Assembly: GCA_001695595.3 (NCBI GenBank)
Contig: MBPM02000044.1
Location: forward strand, 310,001 to 374,000
Direction: 5' to 3'
Source of the DNA: Plasmopara viticola
Lineage: Eukaryota; Oomycota; Peronosporomycetes; Peronosporales; Peronosporaceae
DNA length: 64,000 bases
Part shown: positions 20,647 to 34,190 of the stretch, piece by piece
Position numbering within the stretch: the stretch's first letter is position 1
Layout of the letters: every line of letters starts with the position of its first letter
Position numbers and translations under genes: made by a program
The notes under the pieces: generated by a model
Database searches by the model: none
What the model was told of the DNA's origin: nothing
Seen by the model: only the letters and a program-made list of their open reading frames with translations

Positions 20647-23600
20647 TTACAAAGCTGATTTCTGCCTTTTACGTATCCGAGCCGAGTCTTGTTCCGTGTC
20701 GCTCTCCATTACAAGATCAGGCACACGGGCACGCCTCAAATTGGCCGGTGCCATGTTCACTGCACGATTTATCAACGCCAAATCCTGCATTAATGATTAA
20801 GAGCAGCAGCAGCTTATATCAATCGATCACGACACATTTAAATTCAGTCGAAACTTACGCGTGCGGGGCTCTCGCCAATGGCATACAAAGCGTGCGATCG
20901 CGGCGTCAAGTCGGATCGTCGATTCAGGCGTACTTGCTGCAGTGGAGACATGAAGACATTTGAAGATTTGACGCGAAGTGGCGACGTCTGGTTTATTGAT
21001 ACGGGCAGTGTTTGGACTTCAGCTGTTGTAAACATTTGAAGCGCTGCGACCGCCGGGGATGATACAAAAGGCGACGATCGATGCCGAAAAGGTCGCGGTG
21101 GAGTGCTTGGGATGACATTGTTAGAGTCTTTGACTGCGCAAGAACTCGTGTTTTGTGTTGCAAACAGCTTTCGAACGGCGTCGGATGCTGCGCGACTTAT
21201 GCTTTCTAAATCCGATGTCGACGCTGTTAAGCCCATCATCGCACCTTCTCGTCGAGCCATAAATCCTGGGGCAAGCGTTTGGGACGTATTTGTAGCATTG
21301 GCAACAACAGCGTCAGCTGCAGCCATCTGCGACTCATGGCACTGGAATTGGAGAATAAAAACCTTCATGGGCTGAATGTAGCATCGATTGTAAAACTTGA
21401 TAATATCTCCTCTTGATGAATCACTCTCTAAAGGAATATTGTACGTCACGCCTTCACCATCACGTGACGGCACGAATGGAGATCCTGCTATTGAGTTCAA
21501 ACCACTCGACGTTTGCCAAAAAAGTTGCTTGTAGCATGCCAGTAACTTCTTGAACGACATTGTTGCTGCTGCCTGAGACACGTGAGGCCCACGCGAAACC
21601 TTACAGACAGCGTAAATACTGCACAGCACGATCAAGTCCAAATGACGGTTTTGCAACAAATGCTGGTGTGACGTGATACACTCCTTCACAGCAGTCCAGA
21701 TCTGATTTTGATCGGTAGCGTCTAGATTCAAAAGATTGCAAAATTGGTGTATTCTACAAGCTGCACGCGAGAGCACCATTCGGAAAAAAAGTCGAAGTAC
21801 TGGTGCATGACCAGCAGGTGCGACTATGTTTGAATGATTGGTCGAGCTTGACGCACTGGAAAAAGAAGTCTGCTTGTTGGCTTGAGGGAGAAGTTGGTAC
21901 AGCGCAGAACCCGATTTCCATACGGCCGAGTCTAGAATATGATTTTTGACATCACTCATGTGTTTTTTTAAAGCAGACGGAAGCTTTGGGGCATACTTGA
22001 CGAAACTTTCACTGGTCGTTGCAAAGTGGAAAACATTAACGTGCAGATGTTCCAGCAGAAAAGGATACGATATCGTAATGAGCGAATGCGCTTTTAGCAC
22101 CACTTCCGCGCTACACGCAAACAGCGCTGCGAGAAAGACTTCATTGTTTAGTAGTTTCGAGAAATCCGTAGTGCGTAGTCGTTTACGCTCAGATAGTAGC
22201 AATGGTTCCAAAACACGGTAAAAGAGTACGATCGTCAGGTTTTTCGTGCGTTTTAGACTGTCGTCTACATCGGATACAACAGATGCGTCCTGTCCAGTGT
22301 TGTTCTCATTTGCCGTGGCTGCTTCCTCATCATCGATAATAATTGTCGCACCCGTAATCCGACTTGCACTTCGTGCGGCTAAGAGCAAGTCCGCGTGTTT
22401 GTTCAAGACGCGAGTAATTCGTTCTGTTGGGTCGACTGCACAATCTGCGAAAAACTCACTGAGCTGTGGCGTCACGGGAGTCAACATGGTGCTTGAAAGT
22501 ACTTCTCGTACTAAATTATTAATCTCCACTGCGGCCGTAACTGGTGACTGCATCACTCCCGGGGATGGACGAGGACTTGCATTGAGGGCAACCAAATTCG
22601 CACTTTGTGGAGATTCTTGCCATTGCCGTGAACGCACCAACGGCGAGTGCATCCCACACGGATGTTGACGATGGCGTGGTGGCGTCATCATCCCTCTCCT
22701 AACAGGAGTCGAAGAGCCGTTTTCCCGTCTCCGTGCGAGCATATTACGACGTACAGGTGACAGCATGGCATGCACAGCACTTCGACTGGTACTTGAGGTG
22801 CTACTTGAATCAGTTGCACTTGAGCTGGATCCACTCGTTTCATTCTCTTTTTGTATAGCAGTTGCTCCCATTATAATACGTCGAGTGCGCGCATCGAGAT
22901 AAAAGCGCTCATCTAATTTACCACATCCATCCAAGTAATCTTTTCCATAACTTTCATACAATCTCGTTACATTAGCAGCCAGAACGCTGTCGGAAAACAA
23001 TGACATACTCAGCACAGGCTGCTTTCCTGCTTCCGTTTGCAGCACACCTTCCTCTCGCAACTGCTGCAGTACCAATCCTAAATGTTCAGACGCCCGCGAG
23101 ACGTCGAGCGGGTTCACTTTTGGGACCGCACACAGAGCTTCAAGAAGTTGGGCACTCGTCTTCACTCCTGCCCCCACCTTCACAGGCGACGCATTGTCTG
23201 CTCCCAACGCGCCCATCGCACTTAATGCAGCTGCCACTTCCATTTCAATTGTTGCTTGAGACGCTTGGGCATTCGCAAGCACCAAATGGAGCGTAGCCAG
23301 GAGCAAGCTGTACAATTGGCCCAATCCGGAATAGTGTGCCCCCAATCTTCTTTTGGCCAGCAGAAACAACAACCAGCCACTTTTAAAGAGTTTTTGGTAG
23401 CGTGCGCATGATTTGAGCTCACTCTGCTGCGCGTCGTCGCTCTCAGGCTCCGGGTCGGACGGAAATAGCGACTTCTTTGTCTTAGGCACTAGCGTCTCCC
23501 ATAATACGCGAAACTTTTCAAACAAGAGGGTGGCAATGGTGAATTCCTCTTTGAGGAGCGTAGTAGCTGCTAGCAGTGCTGGCTCAAGGAGCAGACGGTT

Positions 23601-23963
23601 AAAGAGACTTGTCAAGTAGAGTAGAAACTCTTGTAATCCAACACCTGCTTCGGCCAACAAATCTACCAAGTGCCAGTCGAGCAACGTCTCTGACTCGGTA
23701 GACTGTAGATCCCTTTCTGCTTGCTCTTGTTTAATCTCTTGCGTCATACCCGTGGCCAAAACCGCCACTAAGGCCCAGATCTTGTCTGGTTCGCTCTCTT
23801 TGCTGCGCGTGTTGCTCTCGTTGACGCCGACTGTTGCTGCTGACGGCAGTATTTGATCGTATAAAAGCTGAGAGGTCTGAAGTAGTTGCGCATTATTGCG
23901 AATGCTCGCGATGGCCCCTGATGTTGAAGCCGAAGCAAAAAAGCGACTCAGTGTTCCCGCCAT
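20647..23963 (-). CDS. Retinoblastoma-family pocket protein, two exons
   Basis: Exon 1 (23963-20859) and exon 2 (20784-20647) give about 1080 residues. The 74-base intron has GTAAGT and GCAG ends and phase 0. Exon 2 adds 45 residues (DLALINRAVNMAPANLRRAR ... RKRQKSAL), a basic tail. An N-terminal helical region (about 95-340) is followed by a Ser/Thr-Pro-rich linker (about 400-475), pocket A (about 485-690: REVLSSTMLTPVTPQLSEFF) and pocket B (about 718-900: LRLFFRMVLSRAACRIHQFC, QNRHLDLIVLCSIYAVCKVS, DIIKFYNRCYIQPMKVFILQ). Rb proteins hold E2F/DP factors and block S-phase entry. About ten S/T-P sites in the linker and pocket A start (SPVRR 402, TPVRR 420, TPPRH 427 and others) suggest control by cyclin-dependent kinases. 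The only Rb gene seen here. Confidence 0.92.
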
Positions 23964-23998
23964 TTTGAGGCTTCAAGGGCGGAAGAGGTATTGAGAGC

Positions 23999-25180
23999 TC
24001 AAACCAGAATTAAAAAAAACAGGTCCGAGGCCCGCAGCAACTTATATTTCCAATAAACGCCTTTTAAAAAACCTCACCTCTCTGTTAGTCGATTTTGAAA
24101 GTTGACCAAAGTGATATGTGGTCTCGCCTTTAACGTCTTGAATGTGCTGCAGAGAAATGAACGTTGCAACTCGATCTGTGAGCAACACTTTAAAGCGTAG
24201 ACGAGGCGTAATTTCGATAATTGCTGCTAGCGTCTGGTGTTATTCTATATCGAAGTGGTCTTGTTAGTTGTGTAATTAACACTGATACAAGTGACATCAA
24301 CGTGGAGCAAGCGATGTCTCCAATGACGCTTACTTGATGGAGATGAGGCCTTGTCTGCTGCTGTCACAGAGTCTTCGTTGCTCGTGTTATCGATATCATT
24401 TTGATGCTCGAGTGGCTAAATCCCAATCACCTCACTTTTCTTTTTGTAAATATCAGGCACTTGACCATCAAGCTTTTATGCGCAATAACCTCTAACATAA
24501 AGCTCTTGAATTGGTTCTTACATAGCGTATTCCTAGGTAAATACAAATGCTGCGGAGAATTATGGAAGTAATGTTGGTCGTCTCGCGGTCTTGCATCGAG
24601 TGGGCATAGTACACGACATAGAAAGCGTCCCCTTCCTCCACTTGTCGGCGCTCGCGGATTTCGACATCATCTAGTGACAGCGTCTTTGTGAAAGACCACT
24701 TCAGAATGCGCCATTGTCGTGTTTTTGCTTTTTGAAAAATTTGTACTGCCCCCTGAATGTCATACAGTATTTGTGTATTCCTTTTTGTGATTCTCAGATT
24801 TTGCTAACTACAACTTCGCTTCCGACCCTTGATTTAATCAGACACGATACCAAAATCGACCGCCCAGCTGCATTACTCCAGCACAGCATTTAAAAGAGAA
24901 AGAGCACATGCTAAATCCAGGTTCGACTATTGTCATGAATCTCAAAGCCAATTGAGCCTTTCTTAACATAAAATACTTGATGACCTTGCTGCCGGTAAGA
25001 ATTAAAATTTTCACGGCTCTGATTAATTTTGCCCTGCGTTGTCCACCAACTTGTCTGTCTGGACGTTGCTTCGGCAGATTAGGCCAAAAGGACAATAGGT
25101 ATCTGCAAACAGATGTGCATGGCTCGTCGGTAATAATGGACAATCTGGGCGTAGCCAACATTGACTTGCATGATTTCACT
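23999..25180 (-). CDS. Unrecognised multi-exon gene upstream of Rb
   Basis: Exons with matching phases: 24803-24522 (LYDIQGAVQIFQKAKTRQWR ... DAFYVVYYAHSMQDRETTNI), 24472-24431 (LDGQVPDIYKKKSE), 24415-24334 (PLEHQNDIDNTSNEDSVTAA), 24223-24078 (IIEITPRLRFKVLLTDRVAT) and 24040-23999 (LLRASDLFFLILV, stop). Between 24431 and 24415 lies a 15-base segment GTGATTGGGATTTAG; retained, it keeps the frame but adds an in-frame TAG, removed it also keeps the frame. Further 5' (about 25180-24910) lie RENFNSYRQQGHQVFYVKKG and SIGFEIHDNSRTW, followed by a TAG, plus an earlier TAA, which I could not splice around. The protein is not recognised. Its stop is only 35 bases before the Rb ATG on the same strand. 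Either an intact gene with an unresolved 5' part or a pseudogene. Confidence 0.5.
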
Positions 25181-28100
25181 CTTGTATACCTTCAACTAGT
25201 CTTTGAATAAGACTGCCTTTATTGTCAAGCAAGACTATGACGAGTCTCGCTCGACCAACGTTTATAAAAGCTTAGGATTCTGCTTTTGAAGGCGCCTTTA
25301 ATGTATCTTACGTTATATAGGGGACATTGCGGAGATATATGGCCGACAACGCCAAAACTGTTGCATGTTGCCAAGTTGGTCGAATCATATCACTTGATAT
25401 TTTGAGGTCGTGAAGTGCTCGCGCAATAAGCTGTTTTTATTGACACTGTCTTGAATGACTTGGCCGATACACGAGGTGGTTTGCCCGAATTGTAGGCGAA
25501 AACGCAGTCGAAGGCAATTACAATGGCCACCTGGAGACCACTCGGTCTTTTTTATCTTCTTCGCGTTTATTAACCCAGATCCACTCTAAGAAAATGACAA
25601 CGCTTCTTATTGACTATTCTACAACTTAGTGTGAGTGGAACTGGAGACGTACTAATTGCTTCAGATGAACTAATTGCTCTTGAAGATCATGCTCTGAAAT
25701 GCTTAGGCCTGAAGCATGTGCGCAGTTGATTTTGAATAGTGTCCATGTCTAGTGCACATTTATGCGCTCTTGGTTGGCTAAAAGACACGGTGCCACATCA
25801 GCACGGATATGCCTAGTTTAATCAAGAGAAGCTTCCCAAAGGGCTGATGAATCTACTACCATCAAGTGGTGCTTATTGACGTAGTATTTTTCCTTTGCAA
25901 AGATCAATAGCTAAGTATCTTCCCCAAACTTATTTTTATAATCAGGAAGATCCCTATTAATTTGCTCGTTCCTTGATGCAACGAGAAGCTCGAGGTGCTC
26001 GTTACACTGCTGCGTTTGGGTTTGCATTTGAGCTTGCAGCTGGGCCTAATAATGTTGTAAATACTGAGTAAGATGCAGTAGTACCTGCTGCATGAATAGC
26101 AGGTCGAGTATTCCGCTGCGGAAGGAGTTGCGCTAGCCTACGATTGCATCTGCTTGACCATTGGAACTGGCCGCATCTTGTGGATACGGCACTTGAGCAC
26201 ACTGTCTCAGTGCCGTCAAGAGTGCCGTCGAGAGATCTTGGCCTACTCTGTTGACAAGGTCGTGAAATCGGAGATGGGCACTCAGCCTTACGGAATCTTC
26301 GTCGGACCATGCTTGCTGGTCTCCTCATTGTTGCTTGGATAATCTTTAATTATCTCATCCAACCTTTATGCATAAACAAAACTATGGTTACAGTCTACCC
26401 TTTTCTCAGTGGTCAAATGAATCAAACAGAAGTTCTTGAGCTTGCTGAAAACAACACTTTAGGTTTTTAATGATGCCGTTAACCAAGCTTTTGGTGTTTG
26501 AGAATTTACCATCTGTCTTTTAAATGAGCTTGACTTGAAAGTGAACCTCATCGAGCTCCTTGGTACATTTATTTAGAATATCAGTGGTGTTTACAATCGA
26601 AACTCTGATTCAATAGTCTTTCGTTAACTAACACAGCGAAGCTGAGCGAAACAGCGCAGTAGCAATGAATGTAGATCAAGCAAGGCCAACTGGAGAACTA
26701 TTTAAAGCTCATCTCCGCTTTTTTAGCAGCGAGAAAGATACCCGTTAAAAGGCAAAGGCACTGGGCCTTATACCCTTTCAAATGTTTGTACCACATTAGC
26801 GTGCATACACTCTAATGAGTCACTAAAAGGGTTGTTAGTGCCGAGAAGGCTACTTTCCGTGATCTGATATTCCATACTGTGTGGCTCGTACCAATGTCAA
26901 CATGATGACTCGCTATTCACTATGTGGCCACGAGCACCCTTGTTCTGAGATTTTGATCTTGACAAAACTAAATGGGGCTTAGTTGATATCATTTTAAGAT
27001 ACAACTCAAGATAAAGACGTTGGCGGTAGATTTTAAATGTGAAGTGCGCTAGATGCAAAATAAGGTGACGTGCATTATAATGGCTTTATGTGGCGTAACC
27101 TTCGTCACCGGCAGGTTTGCCTGTAGCGGTCATTATGTTAAATAGATTCATTATTCCCAACAAACATATACTATTCATAAAATTAAAAATACGCAATTTC
27201 AGACCAGAAGCAAGGTCCAGATGCCCCATAGTCATTGGGATCAAGAGACCTTATTGCTTAGAGATCCAAAAGTGTTATAAGTCAGATAAAGGTAATAATA
27301 GCAATAGCGTCTTGGATGGAAGTAAGACAAGTCTTCGTAGGAGCTGTCCATCAAATACACTTTGCTTCTTCTTCATCATCGACTTCGCCGCCCAAGCCTT
27401 ATTCGATCACCGACCTTCAGGGAAGTTTCCTCCACGACTGTACTATACTTTAGGTAGCTACAGATTCACACAACAGCAGAAATCGATTGTGAAATGTTGA
27501 ATTTTCCAGGAGAAGTACGAAATCAATTGGTGTCTCAAGTAGATCGCTTAATAGTTACGACCGGAGGTGACGAGAATATCTATCGCTACGCCTCGTCGTA
27601 TGGCATTGAGACTTTGGTTGGTGCAGGCTATGAAAGCAGTGGTAATCTTAATGGTAGGCACTTGTGGCTTTACTTGAATCTTGTAGATATTGTTAAATGG
27701 CTCGAAAGCGTTTGTGGATTTATTCCGTGTCAAAAATTAGGCACTTCCCCTGGATAGAGCGATAAGCCCTGCCTTGCTTAGGCTTCTTAGAGATCAATTT
27801 AGATTCGAGTATCTCTGCCTTTTTCCAAACAGCGCAAAGACACACGTACCCAAAATTTTGTCTTTTGCATACCAATTCCAGCAGCATTGTTGCCTAAGAA
27901 CAATGCCCAGCCTCCATATTAATCCGATTAGTTTTAATGACCTCGTAAGCCACTGTGCAAACTCCGAGAGCACGCATAAATTATGCACTTATACGGGACT
28001 CACACAGATCTCAGCACCTTCAAATGGGACAGTAAAAGGCCGTAGAATAAAAGCATGACTTCGGAGAAAAAAGAGTTTCAGGAGCTGTATATGTTAGTGA

Positions 28101-30496
28101 TAAATAACAATACTTCCAAAAACTGAGTGGCGCATGTATGTCACAGAATTCACAAATAGATTCATGCTTAGCTGGCTCCAAAGCAAACAATCTAGGCAAT
28201 GTGGCAGTCGCAATTGAAGCCGCAAATACAATTTGTGCTGTCATCATTTTCGTTTTTGTTTTTTTAAGTCAATTTTACGTCGTCGACTGTTTGCGCCACA
28301 AGGTGTGTGTTCTATTATCCAAGCATGAAAATAAATTTGCCGTCTTTTCGATTAAGTACCGCCAAATGACCCGCATTTCGATTTTCAACCACCCACTTGC
28401 TTTGAAGTTATGGTTTGGCAACAGACGTAGACGAGTTATTATTCTCTGTTTGGTTTGTGAACTTTCCACCATAGTCCTCACGCTTCTCTTTTTCCGAGTC
28501 TTCTTTCGCGAGTGATGTTTCCCTTGTCATGATTTTCCTTCTCTGCTTCTTTTGTAAGATCTCCATTGCCTTCTTTGCCAATGAACTTTCCAAAGCCACG
28601 GACAAGTAAAAACAAGAACGTCGTCTCCCAATATGTCCAATCTGCGGCACAATTACTTCGTTGTAGCCACTTCCTCGCATACTCGACTTACGGTTTACTA
28701 CTTCATCTGTTATTCCTGGTTTTGCCACTCTAATGCCGTTCCTTTGCTACAATCCAGATAGCGATATTCGTATCAAATGATGCTTTGTACCTTTACCTTC
28801 TTGGTTTGCTTTGCCCGGTTCACGCAATCTTACTTGACCAGTTGATACTTCTCAAGCGCTTGCTTAAAGTTTGTCGCACCATCATATTTCACCATCAGAA
28901 AGAAAATCGAGTTTGCCTCGTCCTTTGCGCATTTTTGCAGGAGCTTGAAAGTGGTTTGATTGCGATTGGCACGCCTAAGCTGGCCTCGTGGTCTAGTAGT
29001 ATGATTCTTTTTTTTATGTAAACTGTAAAAAAAGCGACCCAGGTCATCGCAAAGAAAGTACAAAGAGCTGGAAAGGAGAACAAAAATGGTATTCTAATGG
29101 CCATATTGGTAGTTAAAACGGTCCGAAAATTTAGCCATACTCTAAATCTTTTAGTGGCATAATATGTCCGGAGTTTGGCGCTTAGTGTATTATACTGATA
29201 AAAGTAGTCGTGTGTCTACACGCAATACAGCATACACCAAAATTAGGTCTACTTAGTTTAGAAGAAAGTGTTGTAGTGTACAGAAAGTGTGACGCAAAAA
29301 GTCTTTGGAAATCGTCAAGGCAGAACCGTAAGTGCCTTTGAAAAGAGAGTAAGCCTCGTGACTTAAGAATAAGCGTCTGCTTCAGGCGTAGAAACCCGTT
29401 AGCAGCTTGAGTTTGCAACTAAATGTCAACTTGTCGACGCCGATTTGTTGCAAAGCACTGGATAGAACGAAGAAGAAACAAACACGTTTCCAATTTCTTA
29501 AAGAGGTTTCTGAGCCTACGCCTATGGCGTGCTGGTGTCAAGCTCTTTTAAGTTGAAATGAGCGTCGTCTCGATCGATTACAGCGAATACTTAACTTAAA
29601 CGTTTGCATTAGCAAGATCGTTGCGCTCGAGTATCATTGGATCACTAAACATTGTCAATTAGCGATGCAAGAGAGAGAAGTAGGCCCAACTTGATAGCTC
29701 TATAGCAGTGCTGAGAGATGTAACATTTCGTCCTTTCAAACCCCAATACTGCTATAATCTTACGTATATCAGCACTAGCGTTTAACCATTCACAATAAGG
29801 AACTATATCATGTTAGATAATTTTTAAAGCTATTAGCTCTGGCAAGCTAAAGCGGCAGCACGAAGAAAGAGCGCTTCATTCACGACATCGATGAAAGCCA
29901 CCTCGTGTTGATTTCGACATTTGAAAAAACGCTGGATTTCGTCGGTGACCAGTCAGATAAGTTACACAGCTGTGTATTAGCTATTATTGACAATGTTGCC
30001 GCAGTGAAATTTGAAAATTGTAGTGTGTTGCTACGTGGTATTTGTAAAGCTCACGCGCGATATGTTAAAAGGAGACAGAATTGCGCACGCCTACGCCTAA
30101 TGCTTATATAAAAGAACAACAACCAAACAAACTTTAAACAATAGAGCTCTATTACAGTTCGGAAGTGTTTTGTTGTCGAACGCTTAATTCTCCAGTGGCT
30201 TTGCAATTTAAGTCAACAATTCTTTAGCTAGAAATATATATTTTTGAATTAAAGGTGACAGTATCCATCCAATTTAATCAAGTACTTCAGCGGTGACAGT
30301 GCAGATGAGTGTTCAAAAGTATTTTCATGCTACCTTTAAAACTGTTGCCAGCACATGCACGCACACTTGCCGTGTAAAAATACCACGAATTTTTAGACTC
30401 TGTAATGATTTGGCTTTTCAGCAACTTTAGATACTCTTTAAATTCATTTATAGATCTGTTTTCATCTTTCCCTCATGATACTTGTTTTCTCTCGGC
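25181..30496. other. Gene desert with a gag-like relic
   Basis: About 5.3 kb with no supported gene. Near 26040-25925 the minus strand gives a Gln-rich stretch (QLQAQMQTQTQQCNEHLELL, VASRNEQINRDLP) like the region before the gag domain of oomycete LTR elements; weak. Frames of 90-127 codons near 27117-27500 and 28138-28728 occur on both strands at once with no motif. The rest is AT-rich, probably old transposon DNA. Confidence 0.35.
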
Positions 30497-30559
30497 CTTG
30501 TGCGTTCGACCCGTTTTCTCTGTGTATGAGACTCAGAGAAAACGGGTCGAACGCACAAG
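30497..30559. repeat. Perfect 26-bp inverted repeat (hairpin)
   Basis: Arm 30497-30522 (cttgtgcgttcgacccgttt then tctctg) is exactly complementary to 30534-30559, with an 11-base loop tgtatgagact. A perfect match of this length in an otherwise decayed region points to a recent origin or to selection. Confidence 0.9.
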
Positions 30560-33399
30560 CCATTTTGGAATCAACGGGATTGTCACCCTCCATGCCGTCG
30601 TCTTTCAAAAAACTGGCACAAGTGCCCAGATTGATCACGCTTTTTTAGACTACAATTCGTCACGCAAATTTTGCACGGAGAATTCTATGTTTAACCTCAT
30701 CCTGCTTAACTCGCCGTAACTAGAAAATTCTTGTAATTTTTTGCAACGCTATACACAAAAGACACATGATTGTCGCTCTTAATGTGGGTGGAAGTGACGC
30801 CTCTAGTTTCATGGGGTATTTGTGCAAGCACGGCCAGGATTGGATACGAAGCACTCCACGCAAATTAAAGTAGCTTGTCATTTGTGGCGATGGTACATAT
30901 TGCGCATTAGTATTAAATAGTTTAGCATTTCTCGGCCACAAAAGTGGTCCCAGTTGCCAATGTTGCTCATTGTACGTGCCTAATCGACATTATTTAATCC
31001 TAGCGATTAATACTTGATTCGATGGAAAGTATTAACTGTAATATTGTACAGCAAATAGGCAGAATGGGCAGTAAGTCGTGTCTGGCCGAAATTTTCGCGG
31101 CAAGACTCATCAACCTTAATCAGTGGATCGTTGATCATTCTATTACACTTATTTTTGTACCGTGTTTCTAGCCATTAAGGCTTGAAGATCAAAGCAAATC
31201 TCCAGCCGTTACTGAATAACTTCACATTCGTGTGTCAGTCCCTGGAGTGATATGACCTTAAAGAGTAAAGTTTGCTTGTTGTGACTTTGGTAAATAGCAA
31301 CGCTAGAGAAAGTGTATTGGGACGATCAGGCGGGTAATCACTCTATAAGGAGATACTAGTATAAACACGACTTGACGGTCGTTTCACGTAGCATTTTTGC
31401 CTATCTTATTAAGCAATGTAATTGCAATATGTTTACTTTTCGTTTCTACTTGCTGCCACGTATAGATGTACGCATAGTCATCTACGAAACAACAAAAGCT
31501 TATGTTACAACTTTTGCGTTGGGATCAATATTTTCCCATGGCTGTTTGATTTCTTCCGTCTCTGTAAGTAAAGTGGATTGCCGTGCACCAAGACCAGCAA
31601 TGTTATATGACCACATTCCAATTAAGAAGCGCCAGCTTTTAGCGAGAAGGCCAGTTTCGCGCAAATTTTCGGTCTTTTCTCCACTTAGACTTTAAGTACA
31701 TTTGTTAGGAGGAAAACGAGTACTAATCGTCAGTTTCGTGATTTTTTTATACAAAAAGGCAAGGAAATTGTAACGACGATCAGGAGGCAGCAAAAGAAGC
31801 TGATAGTTGGAACTTCATATATTGATGACGAAGACAAGTACATTTCTGCAAGTAAGGTTGCATCCGTATCAAGGCGGCATCTGACCTAAAGCTGCATCGG
31901 CGATTTAGACGATGGGTAGAAAGATACACTTTCTCCACGATCAAATCCATGTGTTAGTATGAATATGAAGGAGTCTACAGCTTTGCAACCACGAGGAACG
32001 CGAATATACCGCTCATTTTCTCAATGGTCCACAAACAACTTCACCTTAGGGCAAAGAAAATTATGGTACCATATGCACTATGACTTTTTTTGCCTTCCAT
32101 TGCACACATCTATCCTCTTAAATGAACAATAGGTCACCAAAGAAGATGCTAAAATTTTTGCATGTCTCCTCTGTGCGAGGTGCTGTGCGACTCCATCAGC
32201 CACTTAGAAAGTTAGACTTCTCCCCACTGAAAATTATCTAGCCGCAACAGTATTTGACAAAACGCAGTGGGTATCCGCGATTCACCATCAAGTCCACGGG
32301 ATTCAATACCGTAATTATGAACAGCAAGTCTACTTGTTTACCAGTCATATAAGTCAAGGCGCGGTATCATAGCACTATATTGCTAAGGCGGCTTATACGC
32401 CCTTGTTGTCATTGTTTAGTCGCAACTTGAAGCAAAGTCGAGGCTTATAAGCTTCGAACAGTCTGGCGGTACAGGCAGGCTCTTTATAAAAGTCGATGTG
32501 CAAGCTGCGGGCTTGATCCTTCGGCAGGTCCTATAGGCTCTCAACTATTTAGTCACCCTCATGTCCGCGAACTGTTGTGAAAGCCAAGAAGCCACCCTGG
32601 CATATATCAAATGACCGCTTTTTGGCGCATCATGTGCCTTCAGAAGTATAATGCTCTTCCAGTTAAAGTAATTACTCAATTTTGAATCTACCGGATACAC
32701 TCTTTAATAAAGCAGGCCAAATTTTATCATTGCATCCGTGCAAACATCGACCACTCAAGTTTAGCATCTCTGCCTATAATGAAGAATAGCACTAAGAGCT
32801 TTTCTGTATGCCTTTTCTCCAACGTGCTTTCAGTTTTGCTGCTATGAGCTAACTCACAGTCCGCGCGAAAAACGATGCGCATATTTACGCTATTTAGGAC
32901 AAGTAGAGTACATTATAGAAATGCATGATCTGAGCCGACCACAAAGGCCTAAGAATGTCGAGAAAGCACTCGAGTTTTCATCATTGGGTACTTTATTACA
33001 GGTAATGTCTTGTCATGATCGGCATAGCTTCGTTTGGCAGCCATAAGCTGCCTGAATCGGAATTAGATGACTCACACATGATGGTCCTCAATAGTTTGCA
33101 GGATTGCGTAGTAAATGAAGTCAACAGAAAAACGCCAAATGACTTCGTCGCATTAATCAAAGCCAAAATAGACGACTTCTAATTGCTTTTCGATAAGCTA
33201 TTTAGAGAGCGTCAATGTTAGCGACCCATGCACTCATTAATATCCTTTTTCGAAAGATCGAACAGAGGCTGCATACTAAAAGATGTTACTTTTAACAAAG
33301 TATGTCCAGCCATCATTTTTGCAAATAATCGACCGGGCAAACTAAATACACGAAAAATATAAGAAACCAACTCAAGTAGTACTAAAACAGGAACTAAAG
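30560..33399. other. Gene desert
   Basis: No coding sequence recognised. A segment at 32367-32385 (cggtatcatagcac) resembles the primer-binding site of copia-type elements with one mismatch, possibly tied to the copia relic to the right. Confidence 0.3.
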
Positions 33400-34190
33400 C
33401 TATGCTCGAGACGAGAATGATGCTTGGTTTGGTCAATGATAAAGGCAGTTTACGACCAAGCTTACTTAAGACGTACGCACAGTATGATTTGCTTCAATAT
33501 AATTATCTGGATGACCACTGTATACTTGTGCAAAGAGAAGGCTATGTTCATCCATTTGATCAAGGCCCTGAAAAAAATGGCGTTGAGCAGGCTGAAGTGG
33601 CTTTTGCTTTTCTTAGACCTGCTTGATTCCCATATTATGATCACGAAGCTGCCAAGGACATTATTCTTCCATGCAGTAAATACACATTTGTCGATGCTGA
33701 TTTAGTACTCATTTATTCACAAAGTTGCCTTTAAAGATTAAGACGAACTTTTAGTGCCAAACGATCTTTTCCAGAATTGCTGTGGACATCAATATGCTCG
33801 GACAAAAATCGTAATGGTCAAGACAACGGTGTGACCGAACGGCGTATTGTCATAGGGGCATTCATTTTTTTGTGTTTTTCCATTGTCAAACATACCGCCG
33901 TGAAGGGAATGTGCAGGTCTCCCTACTACATGCACCCAGTTTTTTGGACGCTGATTCGGCCAGCGACCCATCAAAGTCCTTAAGAAAAAGATAGTTTCAC
34001 TTGGTTGGCCCCTTTCGGAATAGGCACAAATTAATTATGCTTGTTTGCCGCACCCAAAGCAGCAGATGTTGCTTTGTTTAGACCCGCTCAAGTCCATCAA
34101 GATTAGACTAAACGAGTTCACGGACACTGACACTGCAGAATAAAAAGCTGCATTTCCGTGAATTACGGGAGAAGCGTGGAAGTCAGTGAT
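33400..34190 (+). mobile_element. Ty1/copia pol relic
   Basis: Fragments in copia order. At 33402-33620, AQYDLLQYNYLDDHCILVQR then EGYVHPF parallels the RT stretch hQxDVxTAFLNG ... PEGyvhp. Near 34113-34140, NEFTDTDTAE parallels the RNase H start (ySDADWAGD), followed by a GEAWKS-like stretch. Stops and frame changes are frequent. An old, inactive copy; boundaries and LTRs not determined. Confidence 0.35.

Noticed and set aside
28138..28728. Overlapping 100-125-codon frames on both strands
   Set aside because: No motif, no splice context, and both strands open at once in AT-rich DNA.
30405..30719. Plus-strand 104-codon frame
   Set aside because: It runs straight through the perfect hairpin and has no motif; the frame is likely chance.
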